Assembly: GCA_038043285.1 (NCBI GenBank)
Contig: JBBTCJ010000017.1
Coordinates: forward strand, 1-6,458
DNA from: JBBTCJ01 sp038043285
GTDB lineage: Bacteria; Planctomycetota; Phycisphaerae; UBA1845
DNA: 6,458 bases
Reading direction: 5' to 3'
The translations under genes were made by a program, and so were the position numbers. This document shows positions 1 through 6,366 of this stretch, in pieces (positions within the stretch are counted from its first letter, which is position 1; each line of letters begins with the position of its first letter). Below the pieces are notes generated by a model, which saw only the letters and a program-made list of their open reading frames with translations, ran no database searches and had not been told where the DNA came from.

Positions 1-54
1 CCGCTAAGAAATGCTTGAAAGTCCGTGACGTTCGACGTAAGGCCTCCCACGAAC

Positions 55-2196
55 ATGATTCCACGTCCATCCCATCGTCGTAGCGGCAGCAGCTTGCTGC
101 GGACCGCCGTCGTGGCGCTTTCCACGCTCGCCATTCTGGTGGTTTGTTACTCCATGTACCAGTTTAGCCAGATGAGCGGCGCACAAAAGGCCGGGCGGAC
201 CGAACCGCGACTTCCTTCGCCGCCGACCGAGTTTGCCGGCGCCGCGACAAGTTCTTCCCCCGGAGCAAGTTCCGAGGGCGTTCCGGTCGGTCAGGCGAGA
301 ATCGGCGCGGCTCGGGACATCAACATTACAATCTACCCCGCGTCGGGAAACCGCGCGGCGCTGGAAATCAACGTCAGCGACTGGATTCCGCGGCCAGGTT
401 CGCAGCGCGAGTTCCTTCTCAAGAGCCCGATCATTCGCACTCGAACGAAACAGGGCAACAACGTGCGGGTGACCGCTGGCGAAGGATTGCTCGAGGCCTC
501 AAGACAGGCCAATGGGCGGCTCGACCCTGTGCGCGGCAGACTCTACAGCGGCGTGCTCGTGGAGTTCGATCGAAACAAGTCCACACCCAACGATCCCGAC
601 CCGGCGCAAGGCAGCGTAGAATCCGACCAGGCCGCGGACTTGGTTCGAATCCAGACCGAAGAGTTGGAGTTCGACCTAGAATACCGGCGCCTGCTGCTTC
701 CCGGATCGCTCAAACTAACCGCTTCGGATGCGTCGTTTGAGGCGGCCGAACTGGAAGTGCGTTTCGATGAGGCAGACAACCGCGTCGAGTCGTTGCGCAT
801 CGCGCGGGGCGGTCGGCTGGAACTCACGCAACATCCGGGTCGCCTGGAACTTCCGGTCAGCCCTTCTGCCCGGCGCGGCGGGGCCTTGACCGTCGCTGAC
901 TGGGTCAGAACCTCGCTCCAAGCAAAGCTCGCACCTCCCTCCGCCGCACAGGCGGCGCCGCGGCAAAACGCGCCAACGGCTGCCGTGGGGGCAAAAGGTT
1001 TGGTCGGCGCCGACGCCGGCATCCCCGTGTTTCGGGCGAAGGACGAGGCGCCTCGCGAGGAAAAACGCCCGACGCGGTATTTCGCGCGTTTCAACGGCTC
1101 AGTCGACGTGTCTCAAGTCCGACAGGATGTCGTGGTGTCGCGCGTTCTTGCGGATGCGTTGGAGATTCTTCGAGAGTTCGCCGCCGACAGCCACGATGAG
1201 GCTGCTAAACCAACGCCAGGCCTGTTGGACACGCCGAGTTCGACCCCGACTCCGCCGGAGGAGCGTATCGTGCTCGAGTGGCAGGACGGCGCGACGGTGG
1301 AGACCGTTCCGCCGGAGAGCACCAAGTTTGCCGAGGCGATGCATTCGCGAGTCGTTGCCGAGGGATCCCCGGTTCGGCTGTGGACTTCAGACGGCGAGGG
1401 GGAGGCCAGTCGGATCGTCTATTCCCCAGATTCCGGCGACGCCGAGTTTGTCGGCGAGGACGACGCCCCGGTGCTGCTGCATTCACTAACTGAAGGGCGG
1501 ATACGAACCCGGAAACTGTCCCTCCACCGCGCCGCGGATTCCTTCGAAATCCACGCGCAGGGGCCTGGGTCGCTAAGCGGGCTTGGCTCGGCCCCGGGGG
1601 CCACGGATCGCGGATTACGAAAGGAACCCAATCCCCCCTCGGAGAGCGCCATCGATTTCCAGGGTGAAATGCACGCGAAAGGACGCGTCGTGCAGACCAT
1701 CGGGCCGGATCTCTCCGGGCGAATCGTGTCTACTGAAGAACGTCTGCTAAACGAGGTCTCCTTTGGCGGGGGCATTAATGCACGGGACCGCGATTCCACG
1801 CTACGAGCCGACTCCGCGACCATATTCTTCGGTTCGCGTCGAAGCCTGCGTCGCACCACCCAGACCGTCAACCGCATGGTCACTCACGGGAACGTCGTGC
1901 TAAGCCGTGCCGAAGAGCGATTGTCCTGCGGCGAGCTGACCGCCGAATTCGCCCTGTCGACCTCCGATGCTTCAGTTCCCACGCGCGCGACCGCTGCCGA
2001 TGGAGTGGTCATGGTGCAGGGGGAAAGAACACTCCAAGCAAAGAATCGCCTCTTGATCGATTTTGAGTCGCATGAAACGACGGCCCTATCCCCCGCCGCG
2101 GTCTCTGAAACCGAGGTCGCCGCACGCAAAGTGGGACCACACGCCGTCGCCGACAACCCCACCTCCCCAAGATCCCCCGGACGCGCGTCGATCTAG
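55..2196 (+). CDS. Membrane-anchored LptC/OstA-like LPS-transport protein, N-terminal part
   Basis: Probable periplasmic protein of the lipopolysaccharide-transport (Lpt) type. From ATG 55 it has a basic N-terminus, one membrane segment at about residues 14-37 (LLRTAVVALSTLAILVV and onward) and no obvious cleavage site, as in LptC. Residues about 87-173 are beta-rich and LptC-like (FLLKSPIIRTRTKQGNNVRVTA). An Ala/Pro-rich linker lies near 293-325. OstA-like units follow: FARFNGSVDVSQ (about 343), the segment with SPVRLWTSDGEGEASRIVYS (about 438), VSFGGGINARDRDSTLRADS (about 568) and MVTHGNVVLSRAEERLSC (about 608). The OstA/LptA/LptC families share a beta-jellyroll that binds LPS; the assignment here is by pattern only. 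GTG 25 in the same frame would add ten residues; neither start has a strong Shine-Dalgarno (TAAGG lies 12 bases before ATG 55). The frame ends at TAG 2194-2196, after which the same frame stays open as the next entry, so this is probably the first two thirds of one protein. No lptB gene follows in the window. Confidence 0.68.
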   Translation: MIPRPSHRRSGSSLLRTAVVALSTLAILVVCYSMYQFSQMSGAQKAGRTEPRLPSPPTEFAGAATSSSPGASSEGVPVGQARIGAARDINITIYPASGNRAALEINVSDWIPRPGSQREFLLKSPIIRTRTKQGNNVRVTAGEGLLEASRQANGRLDPVRGRLYSGVLVEFDRNKSTPNDPDPAQGSVESDQAADLVRIQTEELEFDLEYRRLLLPGSLKLTASDASFEAAELEVRFDEADNRVESLRIARGGRLELTQHPGRLELPVSPSARRGGALTVADWVRTSLQAKLAPPSAAQAAPRQNAPTAAVGAKGLVGADAGIPVFRAKDEAPREEKRPTRYFARFNGSVDVSQVRQDVVVSRVLADALEILREFAADSHDEAAKPTPGLLDTPSSTPTPPEERIVLEWQDGATVETVPPESTKFAEAMHSRVVAEGSPVRLWTSDGEGEASRIVYSPDSGDAEFVGEDDAPVLLHSLTEGRIRTRKLSLHRAADSFEIHAQGPGSLSGLGSAPGATDRGLRKEPNPPSESAIDFQGEMHAKGRVVQTIGPDLSGRIVSTEERLLNEVSFGGGINARDRDSTLRADSATIFFGSRRSLRRTTQTVNRMVTHGNVVLSRAEERLSCGELTAEFALSTSDASVPTRATAADGVVMVQGERTLQAKNRLLIDFESHETTALSPAAVSETEVAARKVGPHAVADNPTSPRSPGRASI
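2194..2196 (+). other. In-frame TAG splitting the OstA-like gene
   Basis: This TAG is the only stop between the two OstA-like reading frames, which share one phase. The codons just after it read RFRAFEEV, and the same unit recurs at 3274-3297 as QFRAFGDV with similar DNA (TTCCGYGCCTTTG in both). Homology therefore continues upstream of the first possible start codon at 2218. TAG is the apparent normal stop of three other frames here (3517, 5921, 6367), so a reassigned TAG is unlikely. A one-base substitution or an assembly error is the simplest explanation. Confidence 0.6.
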
Positions 2197-2217
2197 CGCT
2201 TCCGTGCCTTTGAAGAG

Positions 2218-3519
2218 GTGTCGGTTTTTGATCCGAAGGAATCGTTCGAGGTCAAGGCCGACGAACTGGATTGCTCGCTCGCCGACGGGGGGAACCTTCA
2301 GACCGCGGTCATCCGCGGCCGCGGCGACCTTCCCGCGACCGTTCGCCTCGATACCCTGACGGTGACCGGCGCCGAAGTCCGAGCTCGGATTCCCGACCAG
2401 TGGGCCGAGGTTCCAGGTCCGGGACGCATGTTGCTCCAGTCTTACAAGGATCTCGACGGCCGCACCGTGCCAGAACCGGTCCCCGTCGCGATCACCTGGA
2501 CGCAGTCGATGCGCTATCAGGGTCGCGAAAACTTTGCAATCTTCACCGGCGACGTTCATGCGGCGAGTGAATCCACCACCACCTTCGACTGCGCCGAGTT
2601 GCGCGCCGAGTTCGACGACGTCGTCAAGACCGCGAAGGACGCGCCCGCTCGTCGCCTCGGCGTCTTGCAACCGATCGTCGACAGCGTCGTGGGCGACGGC
2701 GACGAACCTCGCGGGGAGCTTTCCCGGCGTACTTCCGCCAAGCAAATCGCCTCGATCTATGCGACGGGGCACGCCGTTGCCCAGACCTCAACCTTCGATT
2801 CGGCCACCGGCGAGATGAAGAGCCGGGCGCGCCTCGAAGGCCCGAAGCTCTCCGTCAACCTCCGTGATGAAGTCTCCAAGATGCTTATCGAAGGTGCCGG
2901 CAATTTGCAGCTTGAGGACTTCCTCGCCAGCGACGCCCCGCGCACGGTGCGAGCGCCCGCGCGCGGCGACCTGTTTGCAGGCTCCGACGACAACGGTCCC
3001 TCCAAGACCCTCGTGCAGTGGAAAGGGCGAATGTGGTACGATTTCGCCGTCGACCAGGTCCGCTTCGAGGAAGGCGTGGATCTTAAGCACCTCAGCGGCC
3101 AGGAGTTGGAGCGTGTCTTCGGGGTCTCTCCCGGCGCCGAACCCGCGCGGCAACCCGGTCGGCGGACTTTCGTTACTTCCAACGTACTCACCGTGGACTT
3201 CCTCGGTCGTTCCTCCCGCGCACGGACGAACGAGGAACGCCGCATGGGCAGCCTCAGTTCGGACCGAATTCGCCAGTTCCGCGCCTTTGGTGACGTGCTG
3301 CTGCAAGATCAGACCGAAGGTCTGTGGCTCAACGCCGACGACGTCGTTTTCGAACGTGATCGCTCACTGCTCACCATCGTTGGAAGCAAGTCCAGGAAAG
3401 CGCAGCTCGTCAAGCAGCAGCCTGGAAAACTTCCTACCCAGCTTTCCATGGACCGGTTGTTCTACAACCTCGCCACCGGCGAACCTGAGATCGTCGGCCC
3501 AGTCGTCCGTGGTCAATAG
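2218..3519 (+). CDS. OstA/LptA-like protein, C-terminal part of the split LPS-transport gene
   Basis: Up to 433 residues from GTG 2218, in the same frame as the preceding reading frame and 21 bases after its stop. It contains further OstA/LptA-like units: VSVFDPKESFEVKADELDCS at the start, ITWTQSMRYQGRENFAIFTG (about residue 92), IASIYATGHAVAQTSTFDS (about 178), VQWKGRMWYDFAVDQVRFEE (about 266) and IRQFRAFGDVLLQDQ (about 351). The pattern W..(S/R)M.Y....(F/V)..F.G.V occurs twice and suggests tandem domains. There is no signal peptide or membrane segment, which makes no sense for a stand-alone periplasmic OstA protein. GTG 2218 also has no properly spaced Shine-Dalgarno (GAAGAG directly abuts it). 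I read this as the C-terminal third of the upstream protein, cut off by an in-frame TAG. It would be functional only with readthrough, if the stop is a sequencing error, or if it starts independently here and works in the cytoplasm, which is unlikely. It ends with TAG at 3517-3519. Confidence 0.62.
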   Translation: MSVFDPKESFEVKADELDCSLADGGNLQTAVIRGRGDLPATVRLDTLTVTGAEVRARIPDQWAEVPGPGRMLLQSYKDLDGRTVPEPVPVAITWTQSMRYQGRENFAIFTGDVHAASESTTTFDCAELRAEFDDVVKTAKDAPARRLGVLQPIVDSVVGDGDEPRGELSRRTSAKQIASIYATGHAVAQTSTFDSATGEMKSRARLEGPKLSVNLRDEVSKMLIEGAGNLQLEDFLASDAPRTVRAPARGDLFAGSDDNGPSKTLVQWKGRMWYDFAVDQVRFEEGVDLKHLSGQELERVFGVSPGAEPARQPGRRTFVTSNVLTVDFLGRSSRARTNEERRMGSLSSDRIRQFRAFGDVLLQDQTEGLWLNADDVVFERDRSLLTIVGSKSRKAQLVKQQPGKLPTQLSMDRLFYNLATGEPEIVGPVVRGQ

Positions 3520-3617
3520 ATCCCGAACACCGCACGCCTTGTATCGTGTGATTGCGGCTGTCTTACGCTGCGACTGTAGATGGGCGTTCCCAACGGCGAC
3601 CCGTGGACCAGTTTCTG

Positions 3618-3661
3618 AGAAAATTGCAGGAATTTTCTTGCCCGGCCACTTTGGCGGGCAA
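3618..3661 (+). terminator. Back-to-back hairpins downstream of the OstA-like gene
   Basis: The first hairpin is AGAAAATT / AATTTTCT (8 bp, loop GCAGG, 3618-3638). The second is TTGCCC-GCCA / TGGC-GGGCAA (10 bp with one bulged G, loop CTT, 3638-3661). They begin about 100 bases after the OstA-like stop at 3519. The T-rich 3' arm of the first hairpin stands where a U-tract could act, but the GC-rich hairpin is not followed by a T run. They may end the leftward-to-rightward transcript; the call rests on structure alone. Confidence 0.35.
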
Positions 3662-3735
3662 TAATCGCATATAGGAAAGCGTGGTCCGAGGGCGACTGAT
3701 CTCCGGCAGCGGAGAGTTCAGGCGTTCGACGGTCC

Positions 3736-3779
3736 GGTGATGCCGAGCCGAACCGTTGCTTTGCAACGGGGCATCCGCC
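3736..3779. repeat. Extended imperfect hairpin
   Basis: The outer stem is GATGCC / GGCATC (3739-3744 with 3770-3775), extendable by GGT / GCC across one bulged base. The inner stem is CCGTTGC / GCAACGG (3753-3759 with 3763-3769) with a TTT loop. An 8-base asymmetric bulge (GAGCCGAA) separates the two stems. A two-stem fold with a bulge is more like a structured RNA element than a simple terminator, and no T run follows on either strand. Confidence 0.4.
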
Positions 3780-4000
3780 TTCCATCTCCCCAACGTACAA
3801 CTTGGATCGGCTCGAAGTTCTCACGTCGTGACTTCGCGTCCAATGCGTGAGCTGTTTCGGGCTTCGTACGATCGAGCAGCCCTGCTTCGTCGAGGAGGGG
3901 TCGGTGTCGGAAAGGCGATGCGCTCACCGCCGGCGCAGTCACCCCCGATATCGAGAGGCCTTGGGTCGTTGCTTTCCGTAGGGGGATGGGCGGGTGACGT

Positions 4001-4039
4001 GCTTGGATCGGCCGCTGACCTGGGAGCGGCCGGCCAAGC
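4001..4039. repeat. Long hairpin, 14 bp plus a wobble pair
   Basis: GCTTGG (4001-4006) pairs with CCAAGC (4034-4039), and CGGCCGCT (4009-4016) pairs with AGCGGCCG (4025-4032). One T-G wobble and one unpaired A lie between the two stems, and the loop is 8 bases. This is among the strongest inverted repeats I found in the window. There is no T tract on either side. Confidence 0.5.
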
Positions 4040-4050
4040 GCCTATCAGCC

Positions 4051-4072
4051 GATCGCACGATCCCGTGCGATC
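4051..4072. terminator. Perfect 9-bp hairpin at the end of the purN remnant
   Basis: GATCGCACG and CGTGCGATC form a perfect 9-bp stem with the loop ATCC. It overlaps the TGA (4071-4073) that ends the purN-remnant frame on the minus strand. It could halt minus-strand transcription coming from the thioredoxin-like gene, but no U tract follows on either strand, so intrinsic termination is unproven. Confidence 0.35.
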
Positions 4073-4244
4073 ATCTCGATTCTCGTTCGAGGATTTGCGC
4101 GTCGCGCGGCTCTATGACCATCCGCTTCTCCGCGAACAGTTGAACCGCCTCCGGGTACGCGACGCACTCCTCGGCGAAGACCCTCGCCGCCAGCGTGTCC
4201 GGCGTGTCGGGGATGGATTGAGTCACCGAGGTGCCGACTGCCGC
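4071..4244 (-). pseudogene. purN: Remnant of the purN 3' end
   Basis: On the minus strand this open stretch, bounded by stops at 4245-4247 and 4071-4073, has no plausible start. It contains VTQSIPDTPDTLAARVF followed by AEECVAYPEAVQLFAEKR. These match the C-terminal part of phosphoribosylglycinamide formyltransferase, where a D(T/S)xxTLAARV-type stretch leads into the E(H/C)xxYPxA helix. PurN transfers a formyl group from 10-formyltetrahydrofolate to GAR in purine synthesis. Only about 50 of the usual 190-220 residues are present, and the folate and substrate sites are missing. Upstream, the frame meets a stop and then the 3' end of the thioredoxin-like gene. The tail (EPRDAQILERESR) differs from the tail of the copy at the right edge. 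It is therefore a fragment, either displaced or duplicated, and presumably non-functional. Confidence 0.75.
4111..4174 (-). repeat. Direct repeat, left copy (purN 3' region)
   Basis: This stretch matches 6395-6458 in the same orientation at a constant offset of 2,284 bases, with two mismatches in 64 (4113 and 4119). The run 4120-4174 is identical, and the match is cut by the right window edge, so the true repeat is probably longer. The reading frame is kept in both copies. Confidence 0.95.
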
Positions 4245-4273
4245 CTATTCCATCGGCTCCAGCTCGAGCGGGA

Positions 4274-5782
4274 TTATTTCCCTTTCAGTTCCTTCGAGTA
4301 GCCATCCAGGGCGGCCCGCACGTAGCCGTCGGTTTCCTCGGCCAGTCGCTTTTCAAAAAGCTCAATGATTTCCACGCGCAAGCCCCGGCCGCCGGACCTG
4401 GCGATCGTGTTCAGCGTGCTGACCATCTCCATGCGGAGAGAGCTGTCGGGTTCCTGGCTCAGCCCGCGCCCCAGCAGTTCCTTGACCTCCCGCAGGTCTT
4501 GAATCTCCCCGCGCACGACGCGGTTCCCAAGCTCGTCGATAGTCATGCTGCGTTTCAAGGTCGCATTCTGCTGTCCGATTTCGTCGCTAGCGGGATCGTC
4601 AAACGCCTCGTAATCCTCAAGAAGCTGCTCCGTAGCGCGCTGCCCCGTCGTTAGAGAATAGGCATGGGCATCGGCCCACGGGGTTGCCGCCGGGTTGGCG
4701 GACTGGCGGAGCTGGCGGGCGAGCTTGTTCGCGAGGGTCCGAGACTTCGCCTGTTCTCGAGTGGCCGGGTCGAGTTCACGGATGGCCTGGTCAAGCGACG
4801 CACGAACGAATGAATCCGCCTCGGCCTCTTCTCGCATTTGGCGAAGAGCCTCCAACAGCACCGGGTCTCCGGGTACACCGATAAGCCCGCGGAGTGCATG
4901 GATCGCATCGGTTCGGACGTCAAATGCAGGGTCATTCCTCGCCATCTCCAGAACGCTGTCACGGATCGCCGCTCTGGCGGCCTCGGAAAGCCTCCCACTT
5001 TCCAGGAGCTTGCCGTATCCAACGTCCCGGTCCGCCCCGAGGATCGCCCAACGTGCGGAGCTGCGAGTCCGGGATTCCACGTCGTCGAGCGCCGTGTCAT
5101 CAGGGAGGTTGGCTTCATAGAATCGCTTCAGTGGCGCCAACGCTTCCGGACCGATCTCTCCCTCGATGGCCAGAATCTCAGAAGTAATGTTGCCAAGCGG
5201 GTTGGTCGCGGCGGCAACGCTCTCGACGAGTTCGGAATGCTCCTCCGGCGTCATCCCCGCGGACTGCGCCGCGGCTCCCCCAGGCGCCCTGAAGAACTCC
5301 TCAATGGCCTTGGCGAGCGCTTCCTTGCTCACCTCCTTGCCCTGCCATCGGCCAACGATCCGGTGATCGTTCGCATCCAGCAGGACCACGCCGGGGAGGT
5401 TCTCGATCGCGTACTTTTTCGGCGAACGACTCTCGCCGCCTACCTTGTACTTGATCTTCTCGCGTCGAGTGAACCGCTCCGCCTCGTCGCAGTCGTCGGA
5501 GGTCAACGCCACCACCAGCAAGCCCTTGTCATGATAGTGCTCATGCAACGCTGCGATGGACTTGACCAATTGCAAGCTTTCCCGCGAACGGGTTGACCAG
5601 AACTCCAGGAGGATCAACCGGGGCGGATCGTAGAGCCGCACAGGTTGGGCGTTGAACCAGCACTTCGCGTGGATCTCAGCAGGACGGCTCCCGCTGGTAG
5701 ATTCGTCGGCGGGCACCAAAACCGCGCCGTCAGCGCCGAGCAACAACCCCAAAAACCCAACAAACGCCATTCTGTATCGCAT
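4274..5782 (-). CDS. Secreted thioredoxin-fold protein without active-site cysteines, with HEAT-like region
   Basis: The protein is 502 residues long from ATG 5782. I chose this start because GGGAGG lies six bases upstream and a signal peptide follows at once (MRYRMAFVGFLGLLLG, cleavage near residue 20); the frame stays open to 5875 but without such signals. Residues about 35-165 look like a TlpA/ResA-type thioredoxin fold: LILLEFWSTRSRES sits where this family has FWATWCGPC, LLVVALTSDD is the next strand, and NLPGVVLLD carries the expected cis-proline (about 130). Both redox cysteines are serine (S66 and S69), so oxidoreductase activity is not expected. Residues about 180-500 are helical and repetitive (AIRDSVLEMARNDPAFDVR, DSFVRASLDQAIRE, DSSLRMEMVSTLNTIA, DGYVRAALDGYSKE), resembling HEAT repeats, which usually bind proteins. 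A periplasmic scaffold or chaperone is plausible. It lies 138 bases downstream of the cysteine-rich peptide gene on the same strand. Partner and substrate are unknown. Confidence 0.82.
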   Translation of the reverse strand: MRYRMAFVGFLGLLLGADGAVLVPADESTSGSRPAEIHAKCWFNAQPVRLYDPPRLILLEFWSTRSRESLQLVKSIAALHEHYHDKGLLVVALTSDDCDEAERFTRREKIKYKVGGESRSPKKYAIENLPGVVLLDANDHRIVGRWQGKEVSKEALAKAIEEFFRAPGGAAAQSAGMTPEEHSELVESVAAATNPLGNITSEILAIEGEIGPEALAPLKRFYEANLPDDTALDDVESRTRSSARWAILGADRDVGYGKLLESGRLSEAARAAIRDSVLEMARNDPAFDVRTDAIHALRGLIGVPGDPVLLEALRQMREEAEADSFVRASLDQAIRELDPATREQAKSRTLANKLARQLRQSANPAATPWADAHAYSLTTGQRATEQLLEDYEAFDDPASDEIGQQNATLKRSMTIDELGNRVVRGEIQDLREVKELLGRGLSQEPDSSLRMEMVSTLNTIARSGGRGLRVEIIELFEKRLAEETDGYVRAALDGYSKELKGK

Positions 5783-5788
5783 GGCCAA

Positions 5789-5794
5789 CCTCCC
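5789..5794 (-). promoter_or_regulatory. Shine-Dalgarno of the thioredoxin-like gene
   Basis: GGGAGG on the minus strand, six bases before ATG 5782. It decides the start over the three in-frame upstream ATGs at 5821, 5851 and 5875 and places the signal peptide at the very N-terminus. Confidence 0.7.
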
Positions 5795-5846
5795 GAACCA
5801 AGACTTGGATCGCAGGCGCATGAATTGATTGCTACCCCCTTTGACG

Positions 5847-5875
5847 ATCATGCTTATGCCATCCGAAAGATTCAA
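5847..5875 (-). promoter_or_regulatory. Weak sigma70-like promoter for the thioredoxin-like gene
   Basis: On the minus strand TTGAAT (5870-5875) and CATGAT (5847-5852) are separated by 17 bases and match consensus at four of six positions each. It would give a leader of about 55-60 bases before ATG 5782. Matches of this quality occur by chance, and the gene may instead be co-transcribed with the cysteine-rich peptide gene. Confidence 0.28.
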
Positions 5876-5920
5876 TGGCTGTCACGCAAGAACCTCCGAG
5901 CACGATCGCCACGCCTGCTT

Positions 5921-6253
5921 CTAAAAAGCGGTCATGTTGCAGCCAGCCTTGGATATTGCATAGTCGGTACCGCCGAATTGATTGGAACAACTGCCGCAGC
6001 TACCCCCGCTGGGGCAGGTCTTGGAGCAATCCTCAGGCTTGCAGGGACAGGTGCACGCGCCGGTGCAACCGCAACAGCCATACCCATGCCAGCACGTGTT
6101 CGTACAGCACTGCGCGACCGCGCTCGCCGTGCTCGCAGTGGCGCATGCGTGCAGCAGCGTGGGCGCCGCCGACTTCGCCGATCTTCCAGTCCCGGCCAAC
6201 ACCACGACTACTGCCGTACATATCAAAACGATCACCGATCTTCCAGCCGTCAT
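5921..6253 (-). CDS. Secreted cysteine-rich small protein
   Basis: The protein has 110 residues and I do not recognise its family. ATG 6253 has a strong Shine-Dalgarno (GGAGG, eight bases upstream) and a promoter further up, so the gene is real. Residues 1-29 form a signal peptide (MTAGRSVIVLICTAVVVVLA, probable cleavage after KSA). The mature part holds 15 cysteines; 13 fall within residues 49-89 (49, 50, 54, 60, 61, 63, 67, 69, 71, 76, 80, 86, 89), with others at 37 and 105. The spacing includes CC, CCxC and CxCxC. Other residues are mainly Gly, Thr, Ser and Ala. Such density suggests a disulfide-stabilised exported peptide or a metal-binding one. It lies between purN and the thioredoxin-like gene on the same strand and ends with TAG. 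A toxin, an adhesive or surface protein, or a metal scavenger are all possible; none is shown by the sequence. Confidence 0.8.
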   Translation of the reverse strand: MTAGRSVIVLICTAVVVVLAGTGRSAKSAAPTLLHACATASTASAVAQCCTNTCWHGYGCCGCTGACTCPCKPEDCSKTCPSGGSCGSCSNQFGGTDYAISKAGCNMTAF

Positions 6254-6261
6254 GTGTCAGT

Positions 6262-6266
6262 CCTCC
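6262..6266 (-). promoter_or_regulatory. Shine-Dalgarno of the cysteine-rich gene
   Basis: GGAGG on the minus strand, eight bases before ATG 6253. It is a near-consensus site that fixes the start and supports real translation of this small gene. Confidence 0.75.
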
Positions 6267-6301
6267 AGAAAAGGGAAAGGGGTCCGTACAACGTGGCTGG
6301 A

Positions 6302-6331
6302 ATCCTACCTCCCCCCCCAGACGGCTGTCAA
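6302..6331 (-). promoter_or_regulatory. Sigma70-type promoter with a G8 spacer tract
   Basis: On the minus strand a perfect TTGACA (6326-6331) is followed after 18 bases by TAGGAT (6302-6307; four of six to TATAAT). Transcription would start near 6295, giving a leader of about 40 bases before ATG 6253. It lies 35 bases after the purN stop, so the cysteine-rich gene can be expressed on its own. The spacer contains eight consecutive G (C8 at 6311-6318 on the plus strand). Slippage in that tract would change the -35/-10 distance. Confidence 0.6.
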
Positions 6332-6366
6332 GCAAAAAATCCAGCGGGCGGAAAAATTCTTTGCAG

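Larger units (their letters stand above)
3520..4070. other. Gene-poor region rich in stem-loops
   Basis: I find no convincing gene here. The longest plus-strand frame (3756-4301) is arginine-rich, has no recognisable motif and runs antisense through the purN remnant. The minus-strand frames are short and overlap one another. What can be seen is a series of inverted repeats: 3618-3638, 3638-3661, 3700-3715, 3736-3779, 3813-3836, 4001-4039 and 4051-4072. The region could hold terminators for the converging transcripts from both sides, a structured RNA, or decayed sequence next to the purN remnant. I do not recognise RNase P RNA, tmRNA, SRP RNA or a known riboswitch in it. Confidence 0.55.

Noticed and set aside
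1..83. Possible 3' end of an upstream gene
   Set aside because: Frame 3 is open to TAG 81-83 and frame 1 to TGA 16-18, but the stretch is too short to recognise a product or to choose a frame.
2194..2196. TAG as pyrrolysine or another recoded codon
   Set aside because: TAG ends three other credible frames in this window and no downstream recoding structure or related enzyme family is evident.
2086..2772. Minus-strand frame of 228 codons opposite the OstA-like junction
   Set aside because: Shadow of GC-rich coding DNA; it crosses the split site, but the plus-strand product has recognisable repeats while this one has none.
3756..4301. Plus-strand frame of 181 codons in the gene-poor region
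   Set aside because: Arginine-rich, no recognisable motif, and it runs antisense through the purN remnant and into the end of the thioredoxin-like gene; no ribosome site.
4838..5596. Long plus-strand frame of 252 codons opposite the thioredoxin-like gene
   Set aside because: Antisense shadow of a well-supported gene with a signal peptide and strong ribosome site; its own product has no coherent features.
6330..6366. Intrinsic terminator after purN
   Set aside because: Two T runs are present on the minus strand, but the only stem between them (TCC / GGA around GCCCGCT) is too weak to call.
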